A DNA stretch of 64,000 nucleotides from Paractinoplanes bogorensis (lineage in GTDB: Bacteria; Actinomycetota; Actinomycetes; Mycobacteriales; Micromonosporaceae), in contig NZ_JAHKKG010000002.1 of NCBI RefSeq assembly GCF_018829635.1, positions 434,001 through 498,000 of the forward strand, given 5' to 3'. Below are positions 24,895-33,495 of this stretch, in pieces; the first letter of the stretch is position 1, and each line of letters opens with the position of its first letter. The notes beneath the pieces are model-generated. The model did not search any database. It was not told where the DNA came from and saw nothing but the letters and a program-made list of their open reading frames with translations. The translations under genes and the position numbers were made by a program.

Positions 24895-25622
24895 GCGGTC
24901 TCCTTACGACCGCGCCCCTGATAGAGCACGGCGGTGGACGGGGTGGGAACGATGCGGCCCCGGGTCGGGCCGTGCGGGCGGAAGCGCCAGCGGAGCACTC
25001 CGGGGACGCTGGGGCGGGCGCCGCGCACCTGGAGGCGTACGCCATGGGAATCGCACTCCGCGATGAGCCGGCGCGGATCGACGAACAGTGCCGGATCGTG
25101 CAGGCCGACCGGGGCCAGCCCGATCAGCTCGCCCAGCGTGACCGTGATGAAGCGACTGAGCGCGTTGTCGTTGACGGTGTCGAGCACGAACAGTCCGCCC
25201 GGCGCGAGCACCCGGCACAGCTCGGCCACCGTGCCCGGCAGGTCGGTGACGTGTTCGAGAATCTCGCCCGCCACCACCACCTCGGCCGATCCGGTGGCCA
25301 GCGGCAACGCGGTCACGTCGCCGCGTACGGCCCGGACGCCGCGGGCGGCCGCGTGCCCGAGCGCGGGCGTGGACAGGTCGACGCCGACGTGGGTGTAGCC
25401 CTTGCCGGCCAGGTGCGGGGCCAGCAGGCCGCCGCCGCAGGCCGCGTCGACCAGCAGCGCCCCGGCCGAGCGGGCGGGCGGGATGAGCCGGGCCCGGGCC
25501 GCCGCGAGCCAGTGCAGCAGCTCGAACTCGCCACCCGGGCGCCACCAGGCGTCGGCGAGGTCGTCGTACTGACGCGGATCGTTACGCCCCATCGACGGCA
25601 TGTGATCGAGCGTGGCATGCAT
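24891..25622 (-). CDS. agqB: class I SAM-dependent methyltransferase (UbiG-like)
   Basis: About 243 aa from ATG 25622; ATG 25601 or 25592 are alternatives and none has a clear ribosome site. The SAM-binding site is ALLVDAACGGGLLAPHLAG, then the acidic end of strand 2 GVDLS, GDVTALPL and the UbiG-like VVVAGEILEHVTDLPGTVAE. It probably O-methylates the hydroxylated alkylresorcinol/hydroquinone. First gene of the minus-strand agq operon, overlapping the next by 4 bp and 25 bp from the divergent prenyltransferase start. Confidence 0.82.
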   Translation of the reverse strand: MHATLDHMPSMGRNDPRQYDDLADAWWRPGGEFELLHWLAAARARLIPPARSAGALLVDAACGGGLLAPHLAGKGYTHVGVDLSTPALGHAAARGVRAVRGDVTALPLATGSAEVVVAGEILEHVTDLPGTVAELCRVLAPGGLFVLDTVNDNALSRFITVTLGELIGLAPVGLHDPALFVDPRRLIAECDSHGVRLQVRGARPSVPGVLRWRFRPHGPTRGRIVPTPSTAVLYQGRGRKETA

Positions 25623-25647
25623 CCGGCACACCCGCCACACTGCTCGC

Positions 25648-26475
25648 ATGTCCCGCGCGCTCGCTGTGCTCAAGTCGTCCCATCCGGAACCCGGCGGCGC
25701 CGTCACCGTGGCGATGACGCTGCTGGCGATCGGGGTGGGGCATCGGGGCTGGGCGATCCTGGGCGTGTTCGCAGCGGTGGGGGCGACCCAGCTCGCCGTG
25801 GGGTGGGTCAACGACTGGCTGGACGCCGATCGCGACGCCGCCACCGGACGTACGGACAAGCCGGTTGCGTCCGGTGCGGTCTCCCGCCGTACGGTGGGAA
25901 TCGCGGGTTTGATCGCGGCCCTGACCATCCCCCTGCTCGGTCTGCCGTTCGGCCCGCTCCCGACGCTCCTGATCTCGCTGGTCGGGGTGTTCGCGCTGTT
26001 GTACGACTGGCCCCTGAAGTCCACCGTGTTCTCGGTGGTGCCCTATCTGGTGGCGTTCGGGCTGCTGCCCGCCTTCGTCGTGGTGGCGCTGCCCGGGCAT
26101 CCCGCTCCGCCGGTCTGGCTGGTGGCGGCGGGGGCGCTGCTGGGCGGGGGCGCGCATTTCGCGAATGTGCTGCCCGACCTGGCCGACGACGCGGCCACCG
26201 GCGTGCGGGGACTGCCACACCGGCTCGGCGCGACCGGCTCCACCATCGCCGCCGCGTTGCTCCTGCTGGGTGCGACACTCACGCTGGTCTTCGGGCCGGA
26301 CGGACCACCGTCGTGGGCAGGCTGGGCGGCCGCCTCGGCCTCCGTCGTGGTCCTTCCGCTTGGTTGGTACGCCACCAGGCGCGCTCAAGGACGTGGGGTC
26401 GCCATGTTCCGGGCCGTGATCGTGGTGGCCCTGATCGACGTCCTGTTGCTGATCTTCAGCGGGCGGGTGGTGTGA
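25648..26475 (+). CDS. agqD: UbiA-family prenyltransferase
   Basis: 276 aa from ATG 25648 (MSRALAVLKSSHPEPGG). An integral membrane enzyme with 7-9 helices and both Asp-rich motifs: NDWLDADRDAATGRTDKP near residue 55, and LPDLADDAATGVRGLPHRLG near residue 175. It transfers a prenyl group to an aromatic acceptor. With the divergent agqBCA genes it forms the fourth member of an agq-like set; there it O-prenylates the methoxyhydroquinone. The two start sites are 25 bp apart, so the promoters overlap or are leaderless. Confidence 0.85.
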   Translation: MSRALAVLKSSHPEPGGAVTVAMTLLAIGVGHRGWAILGVFAAVGATQLAVGWVNDWLDADRDAATGRTDKPVASGAVSRRTVGIAGLIAALTIPLLGLPFGPLPTLLISLVGVFALLYDWPLKSTVFSVVPYLVAFGLLPAFVVVALPGHPAPPVWLVAAGALLGGGAHFANVLPDLADDAATGVRGLPHRLGATGSTIAAALLLLGATLTLVFGPDGPPSWAGWAAASASVVVLPLGWYATRRAQGRGVAMFRAVIVVALIDVLLLIFSGRVV

Positions 26476-26575
26476 ATGGACGGGTCGGCGCACGCGCCCG
26501 ATCACCGACCTCTAGGCTGAACCCGATGCCCTGGGTGTCATCGCTGTTGGGGCTTGATCAGCTTGGAGGATCGTG

Positions 26576-27232
26576 ATGCGCTCGCTGGGAACCCGCCGCG
26601 TCACACTGGCCGCGGGTGTCGCCACGGTTGCCGTCATCGCGCTGGCCGGGTGCTCGGCCGGTCAGGTCGCCGAGACCGCCATGCTCAAGACCCCGATCTC
26701 GGGTCTGAACACACAGAGCCCCGACGGGAGCCTGCAGATCCGCAACCTGCAGGTGATCTACAACGACCCCGATGGTTACCCGGCCAACGGCCAGGCGCCG
26801 ATCGAGCTCGCGCTGTTCAACCACACGACCACCGAGATGACCGTCCTGATCAGCAGCAAGCCGCTGCAGGACGAGATCGCCGGGGTCGTGTCGGCCCAGC
26901 AGGTCGGCCTCAGCGGCGGGAGCGTCGCTTCGGCCGCTCCGTCCGCTGCTCCCTCGGCGGGTGCGTCCAGCGCTCCGTCCGAGCCCGCGGCCCCAGCCCT
27001 GCAGCCGGCCCGCATCACCATTCCGGCCCTGGGCAGCGCGAGCTACCTGCCGGAAGACGACACCAAGCTGATCGCCACCGGCCTGAGCGACGAGCTCGTG
27101 CCCGGCCACTCGCTGAGCCTCGTCTTCGAGGTGAGCGGCCAGTCCCAGCCGATCGAGCTGACCGCGCCGTTCGGCATCCCGCTCTCCCCCGCGTCGCGCG
27201 CGCCGGGCGAGACCGGGGAGAACCACGAATAA
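26576..27232 (+). CDS. lpqE: LpqE-like lipoprotein
   Basis: 218 aa; ATG 26576 has GGAGG 8 nt upstream (GTG 26573 is possible). The lipobox IALAGC is in the signal. The mature part has a beta-sandwich (LQIRNLQVIYND, LFNHTTTEMTVL, HSLSLVFEVSGQSQPIEL) broken by a Ser/Ala/Pro-rich insert about residues 115-145. It sits directly before radA and disA, as lpqE does in Mycobacterium tuberculosis (Rv3584). The function of LpqE is not established; the fold recalls copper-chaperone PCuAC-like sandwiches, but the Met/His ligands are not evident. Confidence 0.7.
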   Translation: MRSLGTRRVTLAAGVATVAVIALAGCSAGQVAETAMLKTPISGLNTQSPDGSLQIRNLQVIYNDPDGYPANGQAPIELALFNHTTTEMTVLISSKPLQDEIAGVVSAQQVGLSGGSVASAAPSAAPSAGASSAPSEPAAPALQPARITIPALGSASYLPEDDTKLIATGLSDELVPGHSLSLVFEVSGQSQPIELTAPFGIPLSPASRAPGETGENHE

Positions 27233-27250
27233 AATGTCGTACCGTCCCGC

Positions 27251-27265
27251 TAGTTTTGCGGGGTG
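27251..27265 (+). promoter_or_regulatory. leaderless promoter of radA
   Basis: -10-like TAGTTT (27251-27256) is followed by six bases (TGCGGG) and then the GTG start, so transcription should begin on the start codon. No ribosome binding site is present between lpqE and radA. A -35 is not obvious. Confidence 0.5.
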
Positions 27266-28681
27266 ACGACGTCCCGCACGGCCGCGAAGGCCGCCCGACC
27301 CGCCTTCGTCTGCGATGCCTGCGGTTTCCAGCCGCCCAAGTGGCTGGGCCGCTGCACCGAGTGTGGTGAGTGGGGCTCGGTCATCGAGTCCACGGTGTCT
27401 ACGCCGCTCGGCTCCGGCCGGGTGGTCAGCTCCCGCATGCCGGCCGAGCCGGCCCGCCCGATCGCCCAGATCAGCGCGGCCGCGGCCAAGGCCGTACCGA
27501 CCCAGGTGGGTGAGCTCGACCGGGTGCTCGGCGGCGGCATGGTGCCGGGTGCGGTGGTGCTGCTCGCGGGCGAGCCCGGTGTGGGCAAGTCCACTCTGCT
27601 GCTCGACGTGGCCCAGCAGTGGGCCGCACACTCGGGCACACCGTCGCTCGTGGTCAGTGGCGAGGAATCGGTGAGTCAGGTGCGGCTGCGGGCCGAGCGG
27701 CTCGGCGCGCTGCACGAAAAGCTCTACCTGGCGTCCGAGAGCGACCTCGGCGCCGTGCTCGGCCATCTCGACGCGGTCAAGCCCGGCCTGCTCATCGTCG
27801 ACTCGGTGCAGACGATCTCCGCCCCGGGCACCGAGGGTGTCTCCGGCGGCGTCACCCAGGTGCGGGCCGTCACCGCCGCGCTGGTCGGGGTCGCGAAAGA
27901 GCGAGGCATCGCCGTCGTGCTGGTGGGCCACGTCACCAAGGACGGTCAGGTCGCCGGTCCCCGCGTGCTCGAGCACCTGGTCGACGTCGTCCTCCACTTC
28001 GAGGGCGACAAGCATTCGTCGCTGCGTCTGGTGCGCGGCGTGAAGAACCGGTATGGGGCGGCCGACGAGGTGGGCTGCTTCGAGATGCACGAGAGCGGCA
28101 TCGTGAGCCTGCCCGACCCGTCCGGCCTGTTCCTCACCCGATACAACGAGCCCGTCCCCGGCACCTGCGTGACCGTGGCCATGGAGGGCCGGCGCGCACT
28201 GGTCACCGAGGTGCAGGCGCTGATCGGGGCCGAGGTGCAGGGCTCGCCGCGGCGTACGGTCTCCGGCCTCGACAGTGCCCGGCTGGCCATGGTGCTGGCC
28301 GTGCTCGAGCGGCGCACCAAACAGCTCAAGCTCTACAACCGCGAGGTCTTCGCGGCCACGGTCGGTGGCATCCGGCTGATCGAGCCGTCGGCCGACCTGG
28401 CCATGGCACTCGCGGTCGCGTCCGGCGGGCTCGATCTGGCCATGGCCCCCCACCTGGTGGCGATCGGCGAGGTCGGCCTGACCGGCGAGATCCGGCGGGT
28501 CGGGGCGGTCGGCCGGCGACTGGCCGAGGCGGCCCGGCTCGGGTTCAAGGTGGCGCTTGTGCCGCCCGGCTGCGCCCCCGAGGCCCCGCGCGGCATCGAG
28601 GTCATCGAGGTGGGCGATCTGCGCTCGGCGCTGCAGTCCGCGGCCCGCGCGTCGGCCGCGGCCGGTGGTGACCGTGGGTGA
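27263..28681 (+). CDS. radA: DNA repair protein RadA
   Basis: 472 aa, GTG start. The N-terminal zinc finger (FVCDACGFQPP...GRCTECGEW) precedes the RecA-like ATPase with Walker A GEPGVGKST, Walker B LLIVDSVQTI, and the RadA-specific K-N-R-x-G motif as VKNRYGAADEVG. The C-terminal Lon-protease-like domain (VGGIRLIEPSADLAMALA) is complete. It promotes branch migration of recombination intermediates. RadA is known to interact with DisA, its downstream neighbour, in other bacteria. Confidence 0.97.
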   Translation: MTTSRTAAKAARPAFVCDACGFQPPKWLGRCTECGEWGSVIESTVSTPLGSGRVVSSRMPAEPARPIAQISAAAAKAVPTQVGELDRVLGGGMVPGAVVLLAGEPGVGKSTLLLDVAQQWAAHSGTPSLVVSGEESVSQVRLRAERLGALHEKLYLASESDLGAVLGHLDAVKPGLLIVDSVQTISAPGTEGVSGGVTQVRAVTAALVGVAKERGIAVVLVGHVTKDGQVAGPRVLEHLVDVVLHFEGDKHSSLRLVRGVKNRYGAADEVGCFEMHESGIVSLPDPSGLFLTRYNEPVPGTCVTVAMEGRRALVTEVQALIGAEVQGSPRRTVSGLDSARLAMVLAVLERRTKQLKLYNREVFAATVGGIRLIEPSADLAMALAVASGGLDLAMAPHLVAIGEVGLTGEIRRVGAVGRRLAEAARLGFKVALVPPGCAPEAPRGIEVIEVGDLRSALQSAARASAAAGGDRG

Positions 28682-28742
28682 CATTTGATCACGCTACGGA
28701 GCATTCATCGAACCACGCCTCGTTGGGCTGGATGACAGTCCG

Positions 28743-28757
28743 TAGAATGTCCAGGTG
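28743..28757 (+). promoter_or_regulatory. leaderless promoter of disA
   Basis: TAGAAT (28743-28748), six bases, then the GTG start of disA. The 73-bp radA-disA gap has no ribosome binding site, so separate leaderless transcription is likely. Confidence 0.5.
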
Positions 28758-29945
28758 CCGCTCGACCGCGATGCTTCCAAACCCGCCGCCAGCCAGACAC
28801 CCCGACCGGGTGTCAACGGTTCGGCGCATCGTCCGGCGCCGGCCCCCGTCGGCGGCCCCGGCCTCACGGGCGGGGGCGTGAGCGCCGACCCGCTCCGCGC
28901 CAATCTGGCCCTGATGGCGCCGGGCACAGCCCTGCGCGACGGGCTCGAGCGCATCCTGCGCGGCCGCACCGGCGCGCTGATCGTCCTGGGTCACGACGCG
29001 GTGGTCGAGGGCATCTGCACCGGCGGCTTCCCGCTCGACGTCGAGTTCTCGGCGACCCGCCTGCGTGAGCTGTGCAAGATGGACGGCGCGGTCGTCATGT
29101 CGAGCGACGGCACCCGCATCGTGCGGGCGGCCGTCCACCTGATGCCCGACCCGTCGATCCACTCCGAGGAATCCGGCACCCGGCACCGCACGGCCGAGCG
29201 GGTGGCCAAGCAGACCGGCTTCCCGGTGATCTCGGTGAGCCAGTCGATGCACATCATCGGCCTCTACGTGAACGGTCAGCGCCACGTCCTCGACGACTCG
29301 GCCGCCATCCTCTCGCGGGCCAACCAGGCGCTGGCGACCCTCGAACGCTACAAGCTCCGGCTCGACGAAGTGTCCGGCACGCTGTCCGCGCTGGAGATCG
29401 AAGACCTGGTCACCGTGCGTGACGCCGTGGCCGTCGTCCAGCGGCTCGAAATGGTTCGCCGCATCGCCGACGAGATCTCGGGCTACGTGGTCGAGCTCGG
29501 CACCGACGGCCGGCTGCTCGCCCTCCAGCTCGACGAGCTCATGGCCGGCGTCGACGCCGACCGCACCCTGGTCATCCGCGACTACCTGCCGACCGGGCGC
29601 AAGGCCCGCACGCTCGACGAGGCGCTGGTCGAGCTCGATCTGCTGACCGCCACCGAGATGATCGACCTGGTCGCGGTGGCCAAGGCGATCGGCTACCCGG
29701 GCGCGTCCGACTCGCTCGACGCGGCGGTGTCGCCGCGCGGGTTCCGGCTGCTGGCCAAGGTGCCGCGCCTGCCCACCCAGATCGTCGACCGGCTGGTCGA
29801 CCACTTCGGGAGCCTGCAACGACTGCTGGGCGCCACGGTGGAGGATCTGCAGGCGGTCGACGGGGTGGGCGATGCGCGGGCCCGGGGCGTACGGGAAGGC
29901 CTGTCCCGTCTGGCCGAGGCGTCGATCCTGGAGCGCTACGTCTGA
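28755..29945 (+). CDS. disA: DNA integrity scanning diadenylate cyclase DisA
   Basis: 396 aa. It makes c-di-AMP from two ATP while scanning DNA for recombination intermediates. The DAC domain (residues about 45-170) keeps KMDGAVV and the GTRHRTAER catalytic motif; the helical linker and the C-terminal helix-hairpin-helix DNA-binding domain ([19 protein letters not shown]) are complete. An N-terminal Pro-rich tail of about 40 residues is longer than in many homologues. It follows radA as in mycobacteria. Confidence 0.97.
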   Translation: MPLDRDASKPAASQTPRPGVNGSAHRPAPAPVGGPGLTGGGVSADPLRANLALMAPGTALRDGLERILRGRTGALIVLGHDAVVEGICTGGFPLDVEFSATRLRELCKMDGAVVMSSDGTRIVRAAVHLMPDPSIHSEESGTRHRTAERVAKQTGFPVISVSQSMHIIGLYVNGQRHVLDDSAAILSRANQALATLERYKLRLDEVSGTLSALEIEDLVTVRDAVAVVQRLEMVRRIADEISGYVVELGTDGRLLALQLDELMAGVDADRTLVIRDYLPTGRKARTLDEALVELDLLTATEMIDLVAVAKAIGYPGASDSLDAAVSPRGFRLLAKVPRLPTQIVDRLVDHFGSLQRLLGATVEDLQAVDGVGDARARGVREGLSRLAEASILERYV

Positions 29946-29950
29946 ACCTG

Positions 29951-30331
29951 GTGCCGTGGCCCACGCGGCTCATCGTCGGGACCGCAGCAGGTGTCTTCGC
30001 CTACGGCACGGGTGCGCATGTCGTGCAGCTGCTGGTCGGCGGCCTCAACCCCTATCCGGCGATGCCGCGGTGGCTGGCGATCTACTTCGTGTCGCTCACC
30101 GTGCTCGACGCGCTGGCCGTGGTGCTGCTGTGGCGCCGACCGGTATTGGGGCTGGTCTTGGGCTGCGTCATCCTGGCCACCGACGCGGCGGCGAACGGCT
30201 ACGCCAACTACGTCGTCGACGACTCTCCCGGCGTCACCGCGGGTCGCATCGGTCAGGCCTTGATCACGCTGCTGGCCCTTGCGCTGGTCGCCTTGACACC
30301 GCGTACGGTGCGCGCTCTTCGTCACCTCTGA
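29951..30331 (+). CDS. small four-helix membrane protein, unknown
   Basis: 126 aa from GTG 29951, 5 bp after disA. Four predicted transmembrane helices (WPTRLIVGTAAGVFAYGTGA, YFVSLTVLDALAVVLL, VLGLVLGCVILATDAA, LITLLALALVAL) with a short NYVVDDSPGV loop. No family recognised. Probably co-transcribed with disA. Confidence 0.7.
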   Translation: MPWPTRLIVGTAAGVFAYGTGAHVVQLLVGGLNPYPAMPRWLAIYFVSLTVLDALAVVLLWRRPVLGLVLGCVILATDAAANGYANYVVDDSPGVTAGRIGQALITLLALALVALTPRTVRALRHL

Positions 30332-30459
30332 CCAGCACGATCGGCTCGTTGCCGGGGGCGCGACGGCCCTGGGATCGATCTTTTGGCTGATGGATTGGGT
30401 GGCTGGTCTGTCCGCGGTTCGATGTGGGGACGGGGGTGGCGTCCGTACGATCGGCGATC

Positions 30460-31083
30460 ATGGTGATCAAGCGGATGGCTCTGGCCGCGCCGGTGGCGGG
30501 GGTGCTGCTGGGGGTCCTCGACTTTGTGTGGATCAAGTTTGTGCCGGCGCCGTTCGGCGGGCTCGGGAACTCGATCGCGGTCTGGGCGGTGGTGGCGTTT
30601 CTGCTGACCTTCCGGAATCGCTGGAGTCTTGTGGTCAGTGTGGTGGGGGCGGTTGTCTGCCTGGTGGTGGCGGTGCCGTTCTATTACCTGGCGGCGACCG
30701 TGATTCAGAACGATGACCTGTCCAACGCCTACAACTCGACCGCGCTGCTGTGGATGGGACTGGGCGTTGCGGCGGGGGCCGTGTTCGGGGCGGGCGGTGC
30801 GATAGCCCGCACACCTGGAGTCCCGGCAACAACCGCGGCTGCGGCTATGGCTATGCCGGGAGCCGTGTTGTTCGCCGAGGCCGTGATCGAACTGCGCCGG
30901 ATCGGGGACCCCAGCTACGGCGCGGGCGAGCTGATCGCGTACGCGGGAATCCTCATCGCTCTCGGCCTGATCGTCACGGCACTCGTGGCGACATCGTGGA
31001 GCCGCCGCGGCCTGGTCCTCCTGATCAGCCTGCCGTTGACCGCGATCGGCTATGTGCTGTTGTCGCTGACCGGGTTCCGTTAG
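30460..31083 (+). CDS. six-helix membrane protein, unknown
   Basis: 207 aa from ATG 30460 (MVIKRMALAAP); in-frame starts further upstream lie in unlikely sequence. About six hydrophobic helices, with charged loops containing FVPAPFGGLGNS and RRIGDPSYGAGE. It resembles uncharacterised actinobacterial membrane proteins of about 200 aa. The stop overlaps the convergent 2'-5' RNA ligase-like gene by 4 bp. Function unknown. Confidence 0.7.
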   Translation: MVIKRMALAAPVAGVLLGVLDFVWIKFVPAPFGGLGNSIAVWAVVAFLLTFRNRWSLVVSVVGAVVCLVVAVPFYYLAATVIQNDDLSNAYNSTALLWMGLGVAAGAVFGAGGAIARTPGVPATTAAAAMAMPGAVLFAEAVIELRRIGDPSYGAGELIAYAGILIALGLIVTALVATSWSRRGLVLLISLPLTAIGYVLLSLTGFR

Positions 31084-31592
31084 AGCGGCACATCGATGCC
31101 GTTTGCGTGGTCGGTGACGCCGGCCCCGGTGACCGTGGCTCGCAGCGGCAGCATCTCGAGGCAGCGCCGGATGGCCGGGCCCATCTGCGGGTTCGGCACG
31201 CGCATCGAGACCGTGCAATGCGGCACCCAGCGGCCGGGTTGGTAGAGATCCCACGTCTCGACGCCCGCGGCGGCCAAGCGGGCGTGCACCTCAGCGTGAT
31301 GTTTCAGCAGTTCAGCGGTCGGGGTGACGCCGAGCCAGAGCACCCGGCCGACGAACTGGCCGACGAAATCCAGGTCGAGCGTCAGCCCGCGACCGACCGG
31401 CAGACCGTCCAGCGCTTCGATGATCGGAGCCGGCGACAGGGTGCGGGCCGCGGCCAGTGAGACGTGCGGGCGGTGCTTGTCGTTCAGCAGGGACGCCAGC
31501 GTCGGGATGCCCTCGGCCTCCAGGGCACGCCACAGCGTCCGTACGCGGCGGGTGGCGTCCACGTCCAGGTAGAGCTCGAGGGCGGCGACCAC
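31080..31592 (-). CDS. 2'-5' RNA ligase family (2H phosphoesterase) protein
   Basis: 170 aa, GTG start. Two H-x-S/T motifs typical of the 2H superfamily are in place: HVSL (RPHVSLAAART) and HCTV (WVPHCTVSM), about 85 residues apart. This cytosolic fold cleaves or joins 2',5' or cyclic phosphate RNA ends; the in vivo substrate is unknown. It begins directly after the stop of the upstream lipoprotein-like gene, so they form a two-gene unit. Confidence 0.85.
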   Translation of the reverse strand: MVAALELYLDVDATRRVRTLWRALEAEGIPTLASLLNDKHRPHVSLAAARTLSPAPIIEALDGLPVGRGLTLDLDFVGQFVGRVLWLGVTPTAELLKHHAEVHARLAAAGVETWDLYQPGRWVPHCTVSMRVPNPQMGPAIRRCLEMLPLRATVTGAGVTDHANGIDVPL

Positions 31593-32363
31593 TCAGGACG
31601 TGATCGTCAGCTTGACCGGGTTGCTGACCAGCGTGCCGAGGCGGGCGCGGAGTTCGAACTGGCCGGGCGGCGGGTTCGGGCCGGCGGGCGAGCCGCCGGT
31701 GCAGGTGCTCGACTGGCGGCCGTTCCAGGTGACCTTGTACGTGAGTTCCTGGCCGGCCGGGAGCTGACGGACGTCGCCGCCCTTGGCCGTGCTGCACGTG
31801 TCGGACGACCAGTACTTGAAGGCGCCCTGGTCGATGTAGAGCTCTTGCGGGTCGGCGCCGACGTCGCGGGAGCACGTACGGGCGCTGTTGTTCTTGATCT
31901 TCAGCTCGATCTGGACCGACTGGCCGCGCTTGAGGTTCGTCGAGGCCGGAATCGGGGTGACCGCGATCTCGTTGTCGGCGCAGGAGCCGTCGGCGGGTGC
32001 GGTGACGTTGTTGTTCGCCCCGGTGCCCGTACCGGCGCCGGGGTTGGCGCCTCCGGTCGGCGGCAGCGTCTCCTCGTCGTCGCCACCCGTCGGCTGGCTC
32101 TGCAGGTCGCCGGGGGCGGGCAGCGACGGGCCGTTGGCGCCGGGCTGACCGTCGAGGAACGACGGCTCGGGCGAGCCGGGCTCGGGGGTCGGGTACTGCG
32201 ACGAGTTCGACGTCGGAGTCTGCCCCTGTTTCTGGCCCTTGTCGTCACTGCCGCCGGAACACGATACGAACAGCACGATGATGCCGAGCAGTACCGCACC
32301 CAGCACGACCGCACGACGCCGCCAATAGACGGCGGAAGGAAGGGGACCAACCGTCGCTCGCAT
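31593..32363 (-). CDS. anchored extracytoplasmic protein with disordered linker, unknown
   Basis: 256 aa from ATG 32363 (MRATVGPLPSAVYWRRR). One membrane helix (about residues 20-36) ends with VSCSGG, so it could also be a lipoprotein. A long Pro/Gly/Ser/Thr-rich linker (about 40-125) leads to a C-terminal Ig-like domain of about 125 residues (SVQIELKIKNNSARTCSRDVG, LTYKVTWNGRQSSTC) with four Cys. Domain type resembles wall-spanning actinobacterial surface proteins. Function unknown. Confidence 0.72.
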   Translation of the reverse strand: MRATVGPLPSAVYWRRRAVVLGAVLLGIIVLFVSCSGGSDDKGQKQGQTPTSNSSQYPTPEPGSPEPSFLDGQPGANGPSLPAPGDLQSQPTGGDDEETLPPTGGANPGAGTGTGANNNVTAPADGSCADNEIAVTPIPASTNLKRGQSVQIELKIKNNSARTCSRDVGADPQELYIDQGAFKYWSSDTCSTAKGGDVRQLPAGQELTYKVTWNGRQSSTCTGGSPAGPNPPPGQFELRARLGTLVSNPVKLTITS

Positions 32364-32446
32364 AGTGGGCCCCACGGTAGACCCGCACGCGCGCGAGACG
32401 ATCGCGACGCGCCGACGTTATGCGACACCGGCTCACAACAAAAGAG

Positions 32447-32974
32447 TCAGAGGTAGACCTTACGCTGGTAGATCGCGTGCGCCCCGGCGACACGGTCGAG
32501 AAAAAGCTTGCCCGCGCAGTGGTCGATCTCGTGTTGCAGGGCCCGCGCCTCGAACGCGTCGGTGGTGACGGTGACCTCTTCGCCGCTGCCGGGCAGGGTC
32601 GCCGCGACCACGATCCGGCCTGCCCGCTTCACGTCGCCGGTCAGGTCGGGCACCGACATGCAGCCCTCGCGGCCGGCCTTCCAGCGGCTGGCCTCGATGA
32701 TTTTCGCGTTGCACAGGACGAAGACGCCGTGGGTGGTCGCGGCCTTGGGGTGGCCGGTCACGTCGACCGCGAAGACCTGGGCGCCGACGCCGACCTGGGG
32801 CGCGGCCAGGCCGACGCAGCCGGGCGAGACCTTCATGGTGGCGACCAGGTCGGCGGCCAGCTGCACGACGGCCGGGTCGGCCGGGTCGACCTCGTCGCCG
32901 ACCGTGCTGAGCACGGTCGAGGGCGCAGTGACGACGGGGAGGACCGAACCCGAAGGGCCGTCCCAGGCGATCAC
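32447..32974 (-). CDS. def: peptide deformylase
   Basis: 175 aa, GTG start (VIAWDGPSG). All three motifs are present: GLAAPQVG (motif 1), EGCMSVP (motif 2, usually EGCLS) and the metal site QHEIDH (motif 3). It removes the formyl group from new proteins' initiator Met. Its GTGA start overlaps the stop of the ACT-domain gene, so it is the second gene of that unit. Confidence 0.95.
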   Translation of the reverse strand: MIAWDGPSGSVLPVVTAPSTVLSTVGDEVDPADPAVVQLAADLVATMKVSPGCVGLAAPQVGVGAQVFAVDVTGHPKAATTHGVFVLCNAKIIEASRWKAGREGCMSVPDLTGDVKRAGRIVVAATLPGSGEEVTVTTDAFEARALQHEIDHCAGKLFLDRVAGAHAIYQRKVYL

Positions 32975-33474
32975 AGGAGCTCCGAGTCGGCGTGCCGCAG
33001 CGAGACCTCGACGCCCAGCTCGGCCGCGGCCACGGCGAGCTGCTCCGCGAGCTCCTCGGCGGCGCCGTCGGCCAGGTCGATCTCGGCGATCAGCACGTAG
33101 AGGGTGCCGGTCAGACGCGTACTCAAATCGGTGATGTTTCCGCCTGCCGCCGACACCACGCGGGTCACCGCCGACACGATGCCGAGCCGGTCGGCGCCGT
33201 GGACGCTGACCACATACGGCTGCCCCTTGTCCGATTTGTCGGACTCAGGGGATACGGAACGCACTTCCCAGACAACGTCCACGAGCCCCGAAAGCGCTTC
33301 CCGTGCTTCCACGAGAGAGGGCCCGTTGCAGATCAGGGTCATGGTGAAGTGGCCCCGCAGGCGGGTCATGGTCGAGTCGGTCAGGTTGGCCCCGACGCCG
33401 GCCAGCGCCTCGGCCACGTCGGCGACGATGCCGGTCCGGTCCGGACCGATGACTGTGATGGCGAGCTCATGCAC
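32971..33474 (-). CDS. tandem ACT-domain protein (GcvR-like)
   Basis: 167 aa from GTG 33474. Two ACT domains: residues 1-75 (HELAITVIGPDRTGIVADVA) and 85-160 (PYVVSVHGADRLGIVSAVTR), each with the D-R-x-G-I ligand-binding turn. No enzyme domain is attached. Such proteins bind amino acids and regulate partners. The start is supported by the leaderless arrangement TACTGT plus 6 nt plus GTG. It is divergent from mutY and overlaps def. Confidence 0.85.
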   Translation of the reverse strand: MHELAITVIGPDRTGIVADVAEALAGVGANLTDSTMTRLRGHFTMTLICNGPSLVEAREALSGLVDVVWEVRSVSPESDKSDKGQPYVVSVHGADRLGIVSAVTRVVSAAGGNITDLSTRLTGTLYVLIAEIDLADGAAEELAEQLAVAAAELGVEVSLRHADSELL

Positions 33475-33477
33475 CTG

Positions 33478-33488
33478 CTTACAGTAAG
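33478..33488. promoter_or_regulatory. shared bidirectional promoter core between ACT gene and mutY
   Basis: Palindrome CTTAC-A-GTAAG lies in the only 21 bp between two divergent start codons. Read to the left it gives -10 TACTGT six bases before GTG 33474; read to the right it gives TACAGT (33480-33485) ten bases before ATG 33496. One symmetric element could serve both genes. Confidence 0.45.
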
Positions 33489-33495
33489 ACCTGCC

